A stretch of DNA of 57,510 nucleotides. Origin: Desulfoluna sp. (GTDB lineage: Bacteria > Desulfobacterota > Desulfobacteria > Desulfobacterales > Desulfolunaceae). Positions 43,967 to 53,008 of this stretch are shown here, piece by piece (the first letter of the stretch is position 1; the number at the start of each line of letters is the position of its first letter). The notes under the pieces were generated by a model. That model did not search any database. It saw nothing but the letters and a program-made list of their open reading frames with translations, and had not been told where the DNA came from. The stretch is from assembly GCF_030145185.1 (NCBI RefSeq), contig NZ_JAQYWB010000040.1, positions 1-57,510 of the forward strand, written 5' to 3'. Both the position numbers and the translations under genes were made by a program.

Positions 43967-45301
43967 AAAAAGGCTATAGGTAAGCGGCGATAGGCTATCG
44001 GGCAAGAAAAAAATAAGGGCACAAAAAGCAGTGCCTTCTATGGTTAAACTCGGGGCAAAAACGTGCCTCCGGCGGCAAGGTGTGCCACCTTGAAAGCAGG
44101 TTGCAAATGCGCTTTGCCCCTCGTTCCTCGGGTCAAATCACATTCGCCTTGGGCTTTAGATTTACCCAAGATTGTTTTTCAAAACCTGTTTATCAAACTT
44201 TTCAAAAGTTTGGCCCCCGGCAGGGCCGCCGGAGGCATCTTTAACCTGGCTGCCTCCGGCGGCAAGGTGAGCCACCTTGAAAGCGGGTTTGCGAATGCAC
44301 TATGGGTGTCGGTACTCTCAGCACCTCACGTCCGCATTCGTGTGAAGGGTAAGGGGGGGACGTGTCGCGTTGTAGTCCTTTGACGTGGGGCGAATGGTAA
44401 CGCACAGACACGGGCGTAGGCGGACTTGTCACGGCGTAGCCGGCTTTTCCAAGCGTAGCTGAACGCGAAGACGGATTTCTTGGGTCAAATCACATCCGCA
44501 TTTGGGTCGCCGAAATCTAAAATATGTATTTAAGACCTGTTTGTTAAACTTTTCGGCCTGGTCCAACTCAGGGTTATACATTTTGAATGTAGCTCATAAT
44601 ATTGGCCACATTTATTGAGAAGTTGGCCTCAATCATCGTTTCGGCCATCAGCGTGTTTACATCGCCACCTGAACACCCTTGTTCCCTGGAGCGCCGCACT
44701 CCGGTGCGGCATGGGTAACGACGAACTAAAAAGCCGCACCGGAGTTCGGCGCTCCGTTTCGGTTCGTCTTTCTCGGTTTTTAAAGGTCGCGGCTCAAACG
44801 ATGACCAAGGCCGAGAAGTTGAATAAAAATGCGTTTAACGAACGGAAACACCAATCGTATTTTATAACGGAGTGGAGGCACCACAGCACCCTTCCGGGCG
44901 CGCCGTGCTCCGCTGCGGCTTTTTTTGCCGGGGGCTTGGCCCCGGCCAGTGTTACCCTAAAATAGCCATTATTGAACACATCCAACTTTTCAAAAGTTTA
45001 GCCCCCGGCAGGGCCGCCGGAGGCATACGCTGAATAGTTACGAAGAACAATGCTTTTAGCGGCGTAGCCGCCTTCATGCTCTTCAAGCGCTTCATGGTAG
45101 AAACGCCTTTTTTTGTTACTTCTGATGCACCGCCAGCCTTCGCCATTTAAAACGCTACCTTGTGTCTTAGCGCCTTTGCCCGAGAATGTTTTTTAAATGC
45201 TGGAGCGTAGCGACTCCTTGCCGATAGCCTATGGCCGATCACCTATAGCCCGTTTTTTTTAACCCAGAACCCATTCGGATAGAAGGACACCCCACTGACT
45301 C
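43967..45301. repeat. 1.3-kb repeat cluster framed by an inverted repeat
   Basis: 43972-44006 (ggctatagg...ataggctatcgg) and 45217-45250 (ccgatagcct...cctatagcc) are inverted copies of about 35 bases. Between them lie two gcctccggcggcaaggtg repeats (44064-44112, 44251-44300), two aaacttttcaaaagttt hairpin repeats (44184-44236, 44981-45024) and an inverted copy of the long repeat (about 44610-44830). No gene is supported, although several long frames cross the repeats. Confidence 0.85.
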
Positions 45302-46690
45302 ATGCCCAATAAACCTCATATTCTCGTTGTGGATGATGATCTCGGAATGCGTGAGTTTCTTGAGCTGATGCTGACCCAGGAGGGGTACAAGGTGACCCTT
45401 TCGGATTCTGGAAAAGACGCAGTAAAAAAAATCAAGAAATCTGAGTATGATCTGGTCTTGACGGACATTCGTCTGGGAGACTTGACAGGTCTGGATGTCC
45501 TGCGGGCTGCCAAGCAGAACAAAGAAGAGACCGCCGTGGTGCTCATTTCCGCCTATGCCACAACGGAAACAGCCGTCGAGGCGATGAATGAAGGTGCCTA
45601 CGACTACGTGCCCAAGCCCTTTGACAACGAAGAACTCAAAGACACCCTCCGCAGAGCCCTCGAACTTCAGAGCATTGCCGCCGAAAAAGAAAAACTCTCC
45701 GAAGAGACTCAGGAGGTCCTTCACTTCGGGAGTATGATTGGAAGCAGCGGCCCCATGCGCCGAATTTATACTCTGGTTGAGCAGGTGGCGGACACGAAGA
45801 CCAATGTCCTGATCACCGGCGAGAGCGGTACCGGCAAAGAACTGATAGCCCATTCCATCCACCTCTTGAGTGGTCGTAAAAAAGAGTCCTTTGTGGCCGT
45901 CAACTGCGGTGGCATTCCCGAAACCCTCATGGAAAGCGAGCTTTTTGGCCACCTCAAGGGCTCTTTTACCGGGGCCACCCACGACAAAAGAGGGCTCTTC
46001 GAAGAGGCAGGGGGCGGCACGATCTTTCTTGATGAGATCGGCGAACTCTCTGTGGCCCTGCAGGTTAAACTCCTCCGAGTGGTCCAGGAACGAAAAATCA
46101 AGCCTGTAGGCGGCACCCGCGAAGTAGACGTCGACGCCCGCGTCATCTGTGCCACCAACAAGAATCTTGAAGAGGAGGTGATGGAAAAACGATTCCGAAA
46201 AGACCTCTTCTACCGCCTGAACGTCATTGAAATTCGAGTCCCCCCCCTTCGCGAGCGCAAAGCCGACCTTAAGCCCCTGTCCCAGTTTTTTCTGGAAAAA
46301 TATGCCCGCGAGATGGGAAAAGACATAACAAAGATTTCATCATATGCCATTGATTTGTTGAAAAATTACGATTTTCCGGGTAATGTAAGGGAACTCGAAA
46401 ATCTCATCGAACGCAGTGTGGCCCTCTCTGCCACCAACATCATTCTCCCAGAAAGTCTCTCCATGTCTTCAAAGCGAAGGCGATGGATTGAAGGGGTCTC
46501 AAACCGGCGTTTTGATCTGGATGAGGTCGCTACCGGCGTGGATCTCACCGAAATCTTGGAAGCCATCGAAACCGCTTATATGGAAAAGGCCCTGGAATTC
46601 ACCAAAAGAAACAAAAGCAAGGCCGCTGAACTGTTGGGACTCTCCTTCCGGTCCTTCCGGTATCGGTGTGACAAGTTGAATATTTTGTAA
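45302..46690 (+). CDS. pilR: Sigma-54-dependent response regulator, PilR type
   Basis: 462 residues in three parts. The receiver (1-120) has the acidic pocket VVDDD and phospho-acceptor Asp55 in LVLTDIRLG. The AAA+ domain (about 140-375) has Walker A ITGESGTGKELIAHS, the sigma-54 contact loop as GSFTGA and Walker B TIFLDEIGEL. The Fis-type HTH closes with AAELLGLSFRSFRYRCDKL, the form typical of PilR. A PilS sensor kinase is not adjacent. The gene directly precedes pilin genes and a sigma-54 promoter. Confidence 0.93.
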   Translation: MPNKPHILVVDDDLGMREFLELMLTQEGYKVTLSDSGKDAVKKIKKSEYDLVLTDIRLGDLTGLDVLRAAKQNKEETAVVLISAYATTETAVEAMNEGAYDYVPKPFDNEELKDTLRRALELQSIAAEKEKLSEETQEVLHFGSMIGSSGPMRRIYTLVEQVADTKTNVLITGESGTGKELIAHSIHLLSGRKKESFVAVNCGGIPETLMESELFGHLKGSFTGATHDKRGLFEEAGGGTIFLDEIGELSVALQVKLLRVVQERKIKPVGGTREVDVDARVICATNKNLEEEVMEKRFRKDLFYRLNVIEIRVPPLRERKADLKPLSQFFLEKYAREMGKDITKISSYAIDLLKNYDFPGNVRELENLIERSVALSATNIILPESLSMSSKRRRWIEGVSNRRFDLDEVATGVDLTEILEAIETAYMEKALEFTKRNKSKAAELLGLSFRSFRYRCDKLNIL

Positions 46691-46815
46691 ATGTGACAAT
46701 TTTTGTCAGCCACAGTGCCTTATAATGTCAGTATGTGTTTGGTATGTATCTGTTGATTCATGCTTTTGTCCTGATATACTGCATGATTTAAGATGTTTAT
46801 AACTTTAATTTTTTC

Positions 46816-46831
46816 TGGAACGAATACTGCA
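46816..46831 (+). promoter_or_regulatory. Sigma-54 (-24/-12) promoter of the first pilin gene
   Basis: TGGAACG-aata-CTGCA matches the consensus TGGCACG-N4-TTGCA with GG (46817-46818) and GC (46829-46830) at the required 10-base spacing. Predicted transcription start is about 46842, just ahead of the AAGGCGG ribosome-binding site and ATG 46858. A PilR-type activator is encoded directly upstream. Confidence 0.8.
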
Positions 46832-46857
46832 TTATTAAAATAGTGAAGGCGGCAACG

Positions 46858-47253
46858 ATGAAAAGCGACTCAACAAATCAAAGTGATACGAATGGATTTA
46901 CTCTGATTGAGTTGTTGATTGTGGTAGCGATCATTGGGTTACTTGCCGCCGTTGCGATTCCGAATTATTCTAAAGTTCAGTGTAAATCGAAACAAGCTGA
47001 GGCAAAAAAAGCACTTAATGATATTCGGACAGCCCAGGAAGCTTATTACGCGGAATCAGATTCTTATGCTTCAAGACTGATATCGCTTAATTATTTTCCA
47101 CGTCAGCCTGGAAGATATACGATTTCAATCGTGACTTCTTCCCGGATAACTTTCACAGCTCAAGCTTCAGGGTTTATAAATAATAAACTCGATTCATGGA
47201 GTATGGATGAACAGGGGCTGCTGAAGAATACTCAACCGGGATGTAGTAACTAA
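46858..47253 (+). CDS. Type IV pilin-like protein (first of two)
   Basis: About 131 residues. ATG 46858 follows AAGGCGG; GTG 46843 is the outer alternative. Prepilin cleavage is expected after Gly13, before FTLIELLIVVAIIGLLAAVA, with the conserved Glu at +5. The head domain has a single pair of well separated cysteines (Cys near KVQCKSKQ and PGCSN at the end) that could form the C-terminal disulfide loop. The leader is longer than in the second pilin. Could be a minor pilin or an alternative major pilin. Confidence 0.92.
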   Translation: MKSDSTNQSDTNGFTLIELLIVVAIIGLLAAVAIPNYSKVQCKSKQAEAKKALNDIRTAQEAYYAESDSYASRLISLNYFPRQPGRYTISIVTSSRITFTAQASGFINNKLDSWSMDEQGLLKNTQPGCSN

Positions 47254-47256
47254 ATT

Positions 47257-47272
47257 TGGCACTGATCTTTCG
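47257..47272 (+). promoter_or_regulatory. Possible weak sigma-54 element before pilA
   Basis: TGGCACT-gatc-TTTCG starts four bases after the first pilin stop. The -24 half is a good match, but the -12 half has TC in place of the near-invariant GC. It could be a degenerate second promoter. Confidence 0.3.
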
Positions 47273-47374
47273 ATTCAACTTACATAAAATGGATGTGTTG
47301 ACCCGTGGTTGAAAGAATGATAACTGTTTCATGAAGCTACGGGTTATTTAACGAAAAAAATAGGAGAAAATACC

Positions 47375-47842
47375 ATGATGAAAAAAGACAGCAAAGGTTT
47401 TACTCTGATCGAATTGATGATCGTTGTGGCGATTATCGGTATTTTGGCCGCGATTGCGATTCCAAACTTTCGAAATTACCAACTCAAGTCAAAAGAGTCT
47501 GAAGCTAAAGTCAACTTGGCGGCAATTGCTGTTGCGCAGGAAGGTTATTTTGCCGAGTTTGATGGATACCCTACTTGCGCTCCAAACCCAAAGGCTCTAA
47601 TACCTGGAAAGAAAGCTGTATTTGTGAAGATACCAGATTCAGCCGATTTTAAAGGCTACGAAAAGATTGGTTTTGAGCCTAAAGATACTAAAGTTTATTA
47701 TCAGTACGAAATTGCGAAGGTTGGTAATACTAGCTTTTTAGGCACAGCGAAGGCAGACTTAGATGGAGACAAGACTAATGGCGAGTTCCGAGTCAAAAAT
47801 GATTCGGGGGTTTGGAAGTTCTCTAAATTGACAGATTACTAA
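47375..47842 (+). CDS. pilA: Type IV major pilin PilA
   Basis: 155 residues with a short leader cut after Gly8 before [25 protein letters not shown] lies about 8 bases before the tandem ATGs. The head carries few aromatic residues in its first half and one Cys (PTCAPNPK). Length, short leader and position after PilR fit the major pilin. Codon use and base composition are more AT-rich than the corrin region. Confidence 0.94.
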   Translation: MMKKDSKGFTLIELMIVVAIIGILAAIAIPNFRNYQLKSKESEAKVNLAAIAVAQEGYFAEFDGYPTCAPNPKALIPGKKAVFVKIPDSADFKGYEKIGFEPKDTKVYYQYEIAKVGNTSFLGTAKADLDGDKTNGEFRVKNDSGVWKFSKLTDY

Positions 47843-47952
47843 GACATTAAGTCCAGACATTTTCTGTCTTGATAAATCCATTTTCAGATGGAGAAGATAA
47901 GGGCAGGTATCCATAAAGATATCTGCCTTTATTATATTAAAGAGAGTGTTTT

Positions 47953-48795
47953 ATGCTTTTTTTTCGGAGAAATCATGCTGTATCATCGGTCATTGTTGCG
48001 TCAATATTACTTGTACTTGTCCAGTTGCCGCAACATGATTACAGAGGCAAATGGGTGCAGAGGCCCTTCATCTTTAATATCGATACCCGACTGATATCTC
48101 TTATATCTATTGGGCATGAAGAAGTTATTGCCGATTACTTATGGCTTCAACTTGTATCTCGTTTTGGTTCTGCGATTAAAAATAAGCAGGATGCTGAATT
48201 TGTTTATGAATATTTGGAATATATCACTGATATTTCCCCTATGTTTGAGGGCGTTTATGAGTTTGCTGGCATGATCCTGCCGAGTGTATTTAACGATGTT
48301 GATGGTTCTGTTTTTTTTGTTGAGAAGGGGTTGGCAAGTGTCTCAACAAGAGATAATCGTTATTGGAAACTTCTATTCTATCAGGGGTTCAATTATTTTT
48401 TTTATAAAAATGATTACAGTAAAGCTGCATTTTATATGGAACAGGCGGCGACGTACTCACAGTCACCCAAATATTTGCCATTGCTTGTAGCACGCCTTTA
48501 CTCTATGGCAGATAAGGAGGGAGATGGTATAGGTTTTCTTGATTCTGTAATTGCTTTGACAGATGATCCTTACCTTTTGGTGGAATTAAATAAACGCAGG
48601 GATGAGCTTGTTGCCGATTTAGGGTTGGAAGCGATGCAGAGTGCTGTGGATTTATTCCGGTCGTCCTTTTTGGTGATACCATGTGAATTATCTTTTCTTG
48701 TTTTTATGGGGTTTATTCAGGACCCATATCTTTTCGATTTGTTGGATTACTATGAAATAAGAGGCGATGGGGTTGTAGTTTTAAGGGTTAAATAA
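47953..48795 (+). CDS. Membrane-anchored TPR-like protein of pilus cluster (PilG-like position)
   Basis: 280 residues. One N-terminal membrane segment (VSSVIVASILLVLVQL) precedes a helical periplasmic or cytoplasmic region with TPR-like helices (FYKNDYSKAAFYMEQAATYS). The block LISLISIGHEEVIADYLWLQ resembles small proteins found beside pilA-ABC genes in Deltaproteobacteria. In Myxococcus xanthus pilA is followed by pilG, pilH and pilI; this gene holds the pilG position, but I cannot confirm homology. Frame is AT-rich. Confidence 0.8.
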   Translation: MLFFRRNHAVSSVIVASILLVLVQLPQHDYRGKWVQRPFIFNIDTRLISLISIGHEEVIADYLWLQLVSRFGSAIKNKQDAEFVYEYLEYITDISPMFEGVYEFAGMILPSVFNDVDGSVFFVEKGLASVSTRDNRYWKLLFYQGFNYFFYKNDYSKAAFYMEQAATYSQSPKYLPLLVARLYSMADKEGDGIGFLDSVIALTDDPYLLVELNKRRDELVADLGLEAMQSAVDLFRSSFLVIPCELSFLVFMGFIQDPYLFDLLDYYEIRGDGVVVLRVK

Positions 48796-48825
48796 TCTAT
48801 ACTTAGGGCGGTTTGTGCGTGCTAT

Positions 48826-49740
48826 ATGAACTCACTATTGTCATTGCAGAATGTATCAAAGTCTTTGGGGTTTCATTTTTGGCAGAAGAAGAAAGATGTT
48901 TTGAAAGACATCTCCTTAAATATTGAGAGCAATGAAATTATGGGTCTCGTTGGTCACAATGGGGCAGGGAAAACAACGCTGTTCAAGATTATCGTGGGTT
49001 TTATGAAGGCTGATCGGGGGGCTGTTCATTTCAGCTCTCACTTTGGTCAGGACCCTCGTTTTCGCATTGGATTTCTTCCTGAGTCACCCTATTTTTACAG
49101 TCATTTGTCAGCTAGAGAGTGCTTGGGGTTGTATATATCTTTATTCGGTATGTCTTTGAAAGACTCAACTATTCTCATTGAAAATAGTTTAAATGAAGTT
49201 GGCCTTCAGGATCATTCAAATGCGTTGTTAAGAAGCTATTCGAAAGGAATGCTTCAGCGATTTGGCATAGCACAGGCCTTGCTCAACGATCCTGAATTAT
49301 TGATTCTTGATGAGCCTATGTCAGGTCTTGATCCTGAGGGAAGAAGGGATATGCGGTCTGTTATTATGAATAGGGCAGAGCGCGGGAAGGCAGTTGTTTT
49401 TTCATCTCATATTTTAAGTGATGTTGAGGATATTTGCGATCGAGTTGTTGTTCTTAAAGGAGGCGAGATCGTGCAGATCCTTTCGAATGAAGAAACCAAT
49501 CGATATCGCAGTTGGATTGTTGAGTTCAGAGGGGAAATACCACGGCACGATTTACAGATGCCCATGTTTAAATCTGCACAGACATTGAAGCATGGTGGGT
49601 ATCGCTTGACACTATCAACGATAGATGATGTGAACATGGTACTTAAAGTCATCATTAATTCTGGCGGAAGGATAGAGGATGTAAAGGAAATGTATTCGAG
49701 CCTTGAAACTCTTTTGCTGCCCGGAGAATGTAAGAGGTGA
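48826..49740 (+). CDS. ABC transporter ATPase of pilus cluster (PilH-like)
   Basis: 304 residues. Walker A GLVGHNGAGKTTLFKII, signature RSYSKGMLQRFGIAQALL and Walker B LLILDEPMSGLDPEGRRDM, with H-loop VVFSSHIL. CcmA/NatA-like export ATPase. Directly coupled to the permease gene. Myxococcus pilH, an ABC ATPase required for pilus assembly, occupies the same place in its cluster, so a role in pilus biogenesis is inferred. Confidence 0.92.
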   Translation: MNSLLSLQNVSKSLGFHFWQKKKDVLKDISLNIESNEIMGLVGHNGAGKTTLFKIIVGFMKADRGAVHFSSHFGQDPRFRIGFLPESPYFYSHLSARECLGLYISLFGMSLKDSTILIENSLNEVGLQDHSNALLRSYSKGMLQRFGIAQALLNDPELLILDEPMSGLDPEGRRDMRSVIMNRAERGKAVVFSSHILSDVEDICDRVVVLKGGEIVQILSNEETNRYRSWIVEFRGEIPRHDLQMPMFKSAQTLKHGGYRLTLSTIDDVNMVLKVIINSGGRIEDVKEMYSSLETLLLPGECKR

Positions 49741-49742
49741 AA

Positions 49743-50513
49743 ATGCATTTGAATAAATTATTTTCTATTGCTCTTAATACGTACAGAGAATCTGTCAGAG
49801 ATAAAATTTTTTATACTTTTTTTGCTTTTTCGATAATTATAATTGGATTGTCATTTTATTTGGGTCGCTTATCGATTGGTGAATCAAGAAAAATATTACT
49901 TGATGTGTCTTTTGGAACTATGTCAGTAATAGGTACTCTTGTTTCTGTTTTTGTTGGAATTAGCTTGGTCTATAGAGAGATAGAAAGAAAAACAATTTAT
50001 AATATTTTATCAAAACCCATAGGTAGGGGAGAGGTTGTTATCGGCAAGTTTTTGGGTTTAAGTACCGCACTTGTGCTGATGGAAATACAGATGTTTGCGA
50101 TGATGGTTGTTTTAATGTTTTTACAAGGTCATCCGATTAATATCAATTTGTTTCCAGCATTTTTCTCTATCTTATGTGAAATAGAATTAATACTTGCCTT
50201 TGCCGTTATCTTCTCAACAATGAGTTCTCCTATACTCAGTGGTATTTTTACTATAGCCTTCTATATTGTTGGAAATATTTCTCATAGCATTTATGATTTA
50301 TACCGTTTGTCGAGCGAGAGTGTTGGCTGGGTATTGCAAATACTATATTATGTCTTACCTGATTTTAATAAATTTAATTTCAGGGCTCATGCTCTTTATA
50401 ATATTCCGATCGAAGTTCCTCACTTGTTTCTATCTTTCTGTTATGTAATATTATATCTTACAATTCTTTTAAAATTTGCAATTGTTGTATTTGAGAAGAA
50501 AGATTTAGAGTGA
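49743..50513 (+). CDS. ABC transporter permease of pilus cluster (PilI-like)
   Basis: About 256 residues and six predicted membrane segments (for example TFFAFSIIIIGLSFYLG and ILAFAVIFSTMSSPILSGIF). ATG 49743 lies 5 bases after AGAGG; the GTG at 49737 overlaps the ATPase stop. ABC-2-type permease with RESVRDKIFYTFF and SKPIGRGEVVIGKFLG blocks. Forms the exporter with the preceding ATPase; substrate unknown. Confidence 0.9.
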   Translation: MHLNKLFSIALNTYRESVRDKIFYTFFAFSIIIIGLSFYLGRLSIGESRKILLDVSFGTMSVIGTLVSVFVGISLVYREIERKTIYNILSKPIGRGEVVIGKFLGLSTALVLMEIQMFAMMVVLMFLQGHPININLFPAFFSILCEIELILAFAVIFSTMSSPILSGIFTIAFYIVGNISHSIYDLYRLSSESVGWVLQILYYVLPDFNKFNFRAHALYNIPIEVPHLFLSFCYVILYLTILLKFAIVVFEKKDLE

Positions 50514-50561
50514 TTGTGGATTCTTCCCATATTAGAGTGGGTAACTCAGGAGAGAACCGAA

Positions 50562-50786
50562 ATGCTTTGTGTCGTGACAGATACAGGCAGGTCTCCGATG
50601 GTAGGCAGGGGGATGCTTAAACTCATAGCATGTGGCAGTGAGTTGATCCTACCGCAAACTTTATGGTGCGGTATTACCCATTCAAATCGTGAAAGAGCCG
50701 TAATTGTAACCTTGCTATTGATTCTCGATAGGCTTTTTATCAAAAATTGTGTCCGAACTTTTGATGGTGTGGCCTGTAAGGTTTGA
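50562..50786 (+). CDS. Short hypothetical frame after the ABC permease
   Basis: 74 codons from ATG 50562, which has AGGAGAG about 7 bases upstream. It is not recognisable, with one hydrophobic stretch (AVIVTLLLILDRLFI). No motif. It could be a small gene or the remnant of something larger; the ribosome-binding site is the only support. Confidence 0.25.
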   Translation: MLCVVTDTGRSPMVGRGMLKLIACGSELILPQTLWCGITHSNRERAVIVTLLLILDRLFIKNCVRTFDGVACKV

Positions 50787-50962
50787 TGCTTCAGGTTATT
50801 ATAAAGAAACTTTCTTAAAGACAACGAATACAAAGATAATTAAGAGAATGTAAATTTCAATAGCTTAAAGATTGAATGGTTTTCGGCTATAAATGAGCTA
50901 TATGGGTCAGTTTTTTGAACCCATCGTATTTTTATCATCAAGACTAATTTTTGGGGATTCCA

Positions 50963-53008
50963 ATGGGCTCAAAGTGGTTTGTTGTTTTGAGTGGCTTGTT
51001 TGTTTTACTTATTTATAGTAATACGTTTAATGCCTCTTGGCATTTTGATGACGATCAAAATATTTTACAAAATGAGTCTATTCATATATCAGATTTATCA
51101 CCCCACTCCTTGAAGCAGGCCTCAGGTTTTAAGCCGACCATTTCGTGGCTGATTAACATGAGGCCCGTTTCATTTTTGAGCTTTGCTTTTAACTGGTATT
51201 TGGGGGGTACCCATGTTTTCGGTTATCATATTGCTAATATAATAATACATTTCACAAATTCTATCTTGTTGTTTTTTCTTACGCGTTCTTTATTGGAGTT
51301 GACAGGCGAAAAATCTGAAAAAAGAATTCTTTTCATATCATCTCTGTCAGCATTGCTATGGGCCATTCATCCCATTCAAATCCAGTCGGTGACTTACATC
51401 GTCCAGAGAATGAATTCTCTGGCAGCTTTATTTTATCTTTTGGCTTTGCTGTTTTATTTAAAAGCCAAATCAAGTGATAAAAGAATAATATATTATTTGG
51501 TTTTTTTTGCGTTATTCATTTTGTCTGTCGGAAGTAAGCAGAACGGAATCCTTTTACTGGTTTCAATATTGCTTTTAGAGAATGTGTTTTTTTTGAATTC
51601 GAACGATTGCAAGCAACGTCGTTGTTTGGCATTATTTAATGTTATTTTTGCTTTGTGTTGTGCTTTTGTCCTTCTTGATTTTTTCTTCGAATGGTCATCG
51701 GTATATGATGCATACCGTTTAAGAAGTTATACTAAAGTACAAAGATTTTTGACAGAATTTAGAGTGGTGATTTTTTATCTTTATTTATTGGTATATCCAG
51801 TGTCGAGTAATTATTCTATAGCGCATGAATTTTTTATTTCCAACTCATTCATTGATCCAATATCGACATTGTTTGCTTTTATTACTATCATTATTATCCT
51901 TTGCATAGCGGTGATTTTAGTAATGCGTAGGCATAAATTGATCGGGTTCTCGATTTTGTTTTTTTTTACGAGCCATTTGTTAGAATCAACATTTATTCCC
52001 CTTGAAATTGCTTTTGAACATCGAAATTATATCCCTTCATTTTTTTTCAATATTCCTGCGTCTTGTCTAATTTATAAGGGAATATATGAGTCAGGCTACA
52101 GTAAGCTAACCAAGGGGCTGATACAAATGTTATGTGTGCTTCTTCTTATGATATTGGGCCTTAGTACATACACTCGTAATGAAGACTGGAAGTCAGAACG
52201 CTCTTTATGGGCTTCTGCTTTGCCGCATGCTGAAAATATGGCTCGTGTGTATCACAATTTATCCGCAACATACACGAACAGTGACCATGACCAGGCAATA
52301 CGGATTGCATTTAATAAAAAGGCCATGGAATTGAATGATTCCACAAAAAATAAAGCAAAGATCATTTCTTTAAAAAATATTGCGATTGTTTATATTGAGA
52401 AGGGCGACTATTCAAAGGCGCTATGGTACCTTATAAAGGCTTATGGGTATCTTAAGAGCGATTCGGACGCATTGCTAATCGCAAAAATGCAGCTTAGTGA
52501 AGGGAAATACTCAGAGGCGTTACGCTGGATAGATTATGTTAGTATTAGCGAGATAAGTCTTCCGGAGCGCAAAGACTATTATCGCCTCAAATCTGTTATA
52601 TATATTAAGACAAATAAATTTACTGAAGCCAAGAATCAGTCTATACAGTATGTAAAACTTGGAGGTGATTTGACGACTCCTTATTATTTTCTTGCTTATA
52701 CAAATATGCGTATTCATAATTATGATAAAGCAGAATTGTATTTAAATAAAATTCCTCACTCAAATAGAAACTTTTTATACTACGTTTATTATTTGCAACT
52801 TGCAGCTTTGATAGACGATCAAAATAAAATTAACGATGTAATAACTTCTATGATAAAGTCATTTCCTATACCTGATATCTTAAGTGAAGTGAAAAGATAT
52901 AAAGATCTAAAAGATGTTCCTATTGTTCAAGTTACTGAAGTAGAGACTATTATCAAAAAAAAGATATCTTCTGTTGATTCTGTAATTCAGAATGATATGG
53001 GTTACTAA
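50963..53008 (+). CDS. Multi-spanning membrane protein with C-terminal TPR region (TMTC/GT39-like, candidate pilin O-glycosyltransferase)
   Basis: About 681 residues. ATG 50963 is preferred to TTG 50951. Roughly ten membrane segments fill residues 1-400; the first loop holds an acidic motif (WHFDDDQNIL) like the catalytic Asp pair of GT-C enzymes, and HPIQIQSVTYIVQRMNSLAA is a hallmark of bacterial TMTC-like proteins. From about residue 420 there are TPR-like helices (YIEKGDYSKALWYLIKAYGY). Relatives lie beside pilA in many Deltaproteobacteria, so transfer of a sugar to pilin is plausible but unproven. Confidence 0.85.
   Translation: MGSKWFVVLSGLFVLLIYSNTFNASWHFDDDQNILQNESIHISDLSPHSLKQASGFKPTISWLINMRPVSFLSFAFNWYLGGTHVFGYHIANIIIHFTNSILLFFLTRSLLELTGEKSEKRILFISSLSALLWAIHPIQIQSVTYIVQRMNSLAALFYLLALLFYLKAKSSDKRIIYYLVFFALFILSVGSKQNGILLLVSILLLENVFFLNSNDCKQRRCLALFNVIFALCCAFVLLDFFFEWSSVYDAYRLRSYTKVQRFLTEFRVVIFYLYLLVYPVSSNYSIAHEFFISNSFIDPISTLFAFITIIIILCIAVILVMRRHKLIGFSILFFFTSHLLESTFIPLEIAFEHRNYIPSFFFNIPASCLIYKGIYESGYSKLTKGLIQMLCVLLLMILGLSTYTRNEDWKSERSLWASALPHAENMARVYHNLSATYTNSDHDQAIRIAFNKKAMELNDSTKNKAKIISLKNIAIVYIEKGDYSKALWYLIKAYGYLKSDSDALLIAKMQLSEGKYSEALRWIDYVSISEISLPERKDYYRLKSVIYIKTNKFTEAKNQSIQYVKLGGDLTTPYYFLAYTNMRIHNYDKAELYLNKIPHSNRNFLYYVYYLQLAALIDDQNKINDVITSMIKSFPIPDILSEVKRYKDLKDVPIVQVTEVETIIKKKISSVDSVIQNDMGY

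Noticed and set aside
44615-44965. Protein-like frame containing RCGMGNDELKSRTGVRR
   Set aside because: It lies on a dispersed repeat. A similar frame (CCMGSDELKKPHRSAAL) occurs on the other copy at 41326-41532, so the likeness comes from the repeat, not from a gene.
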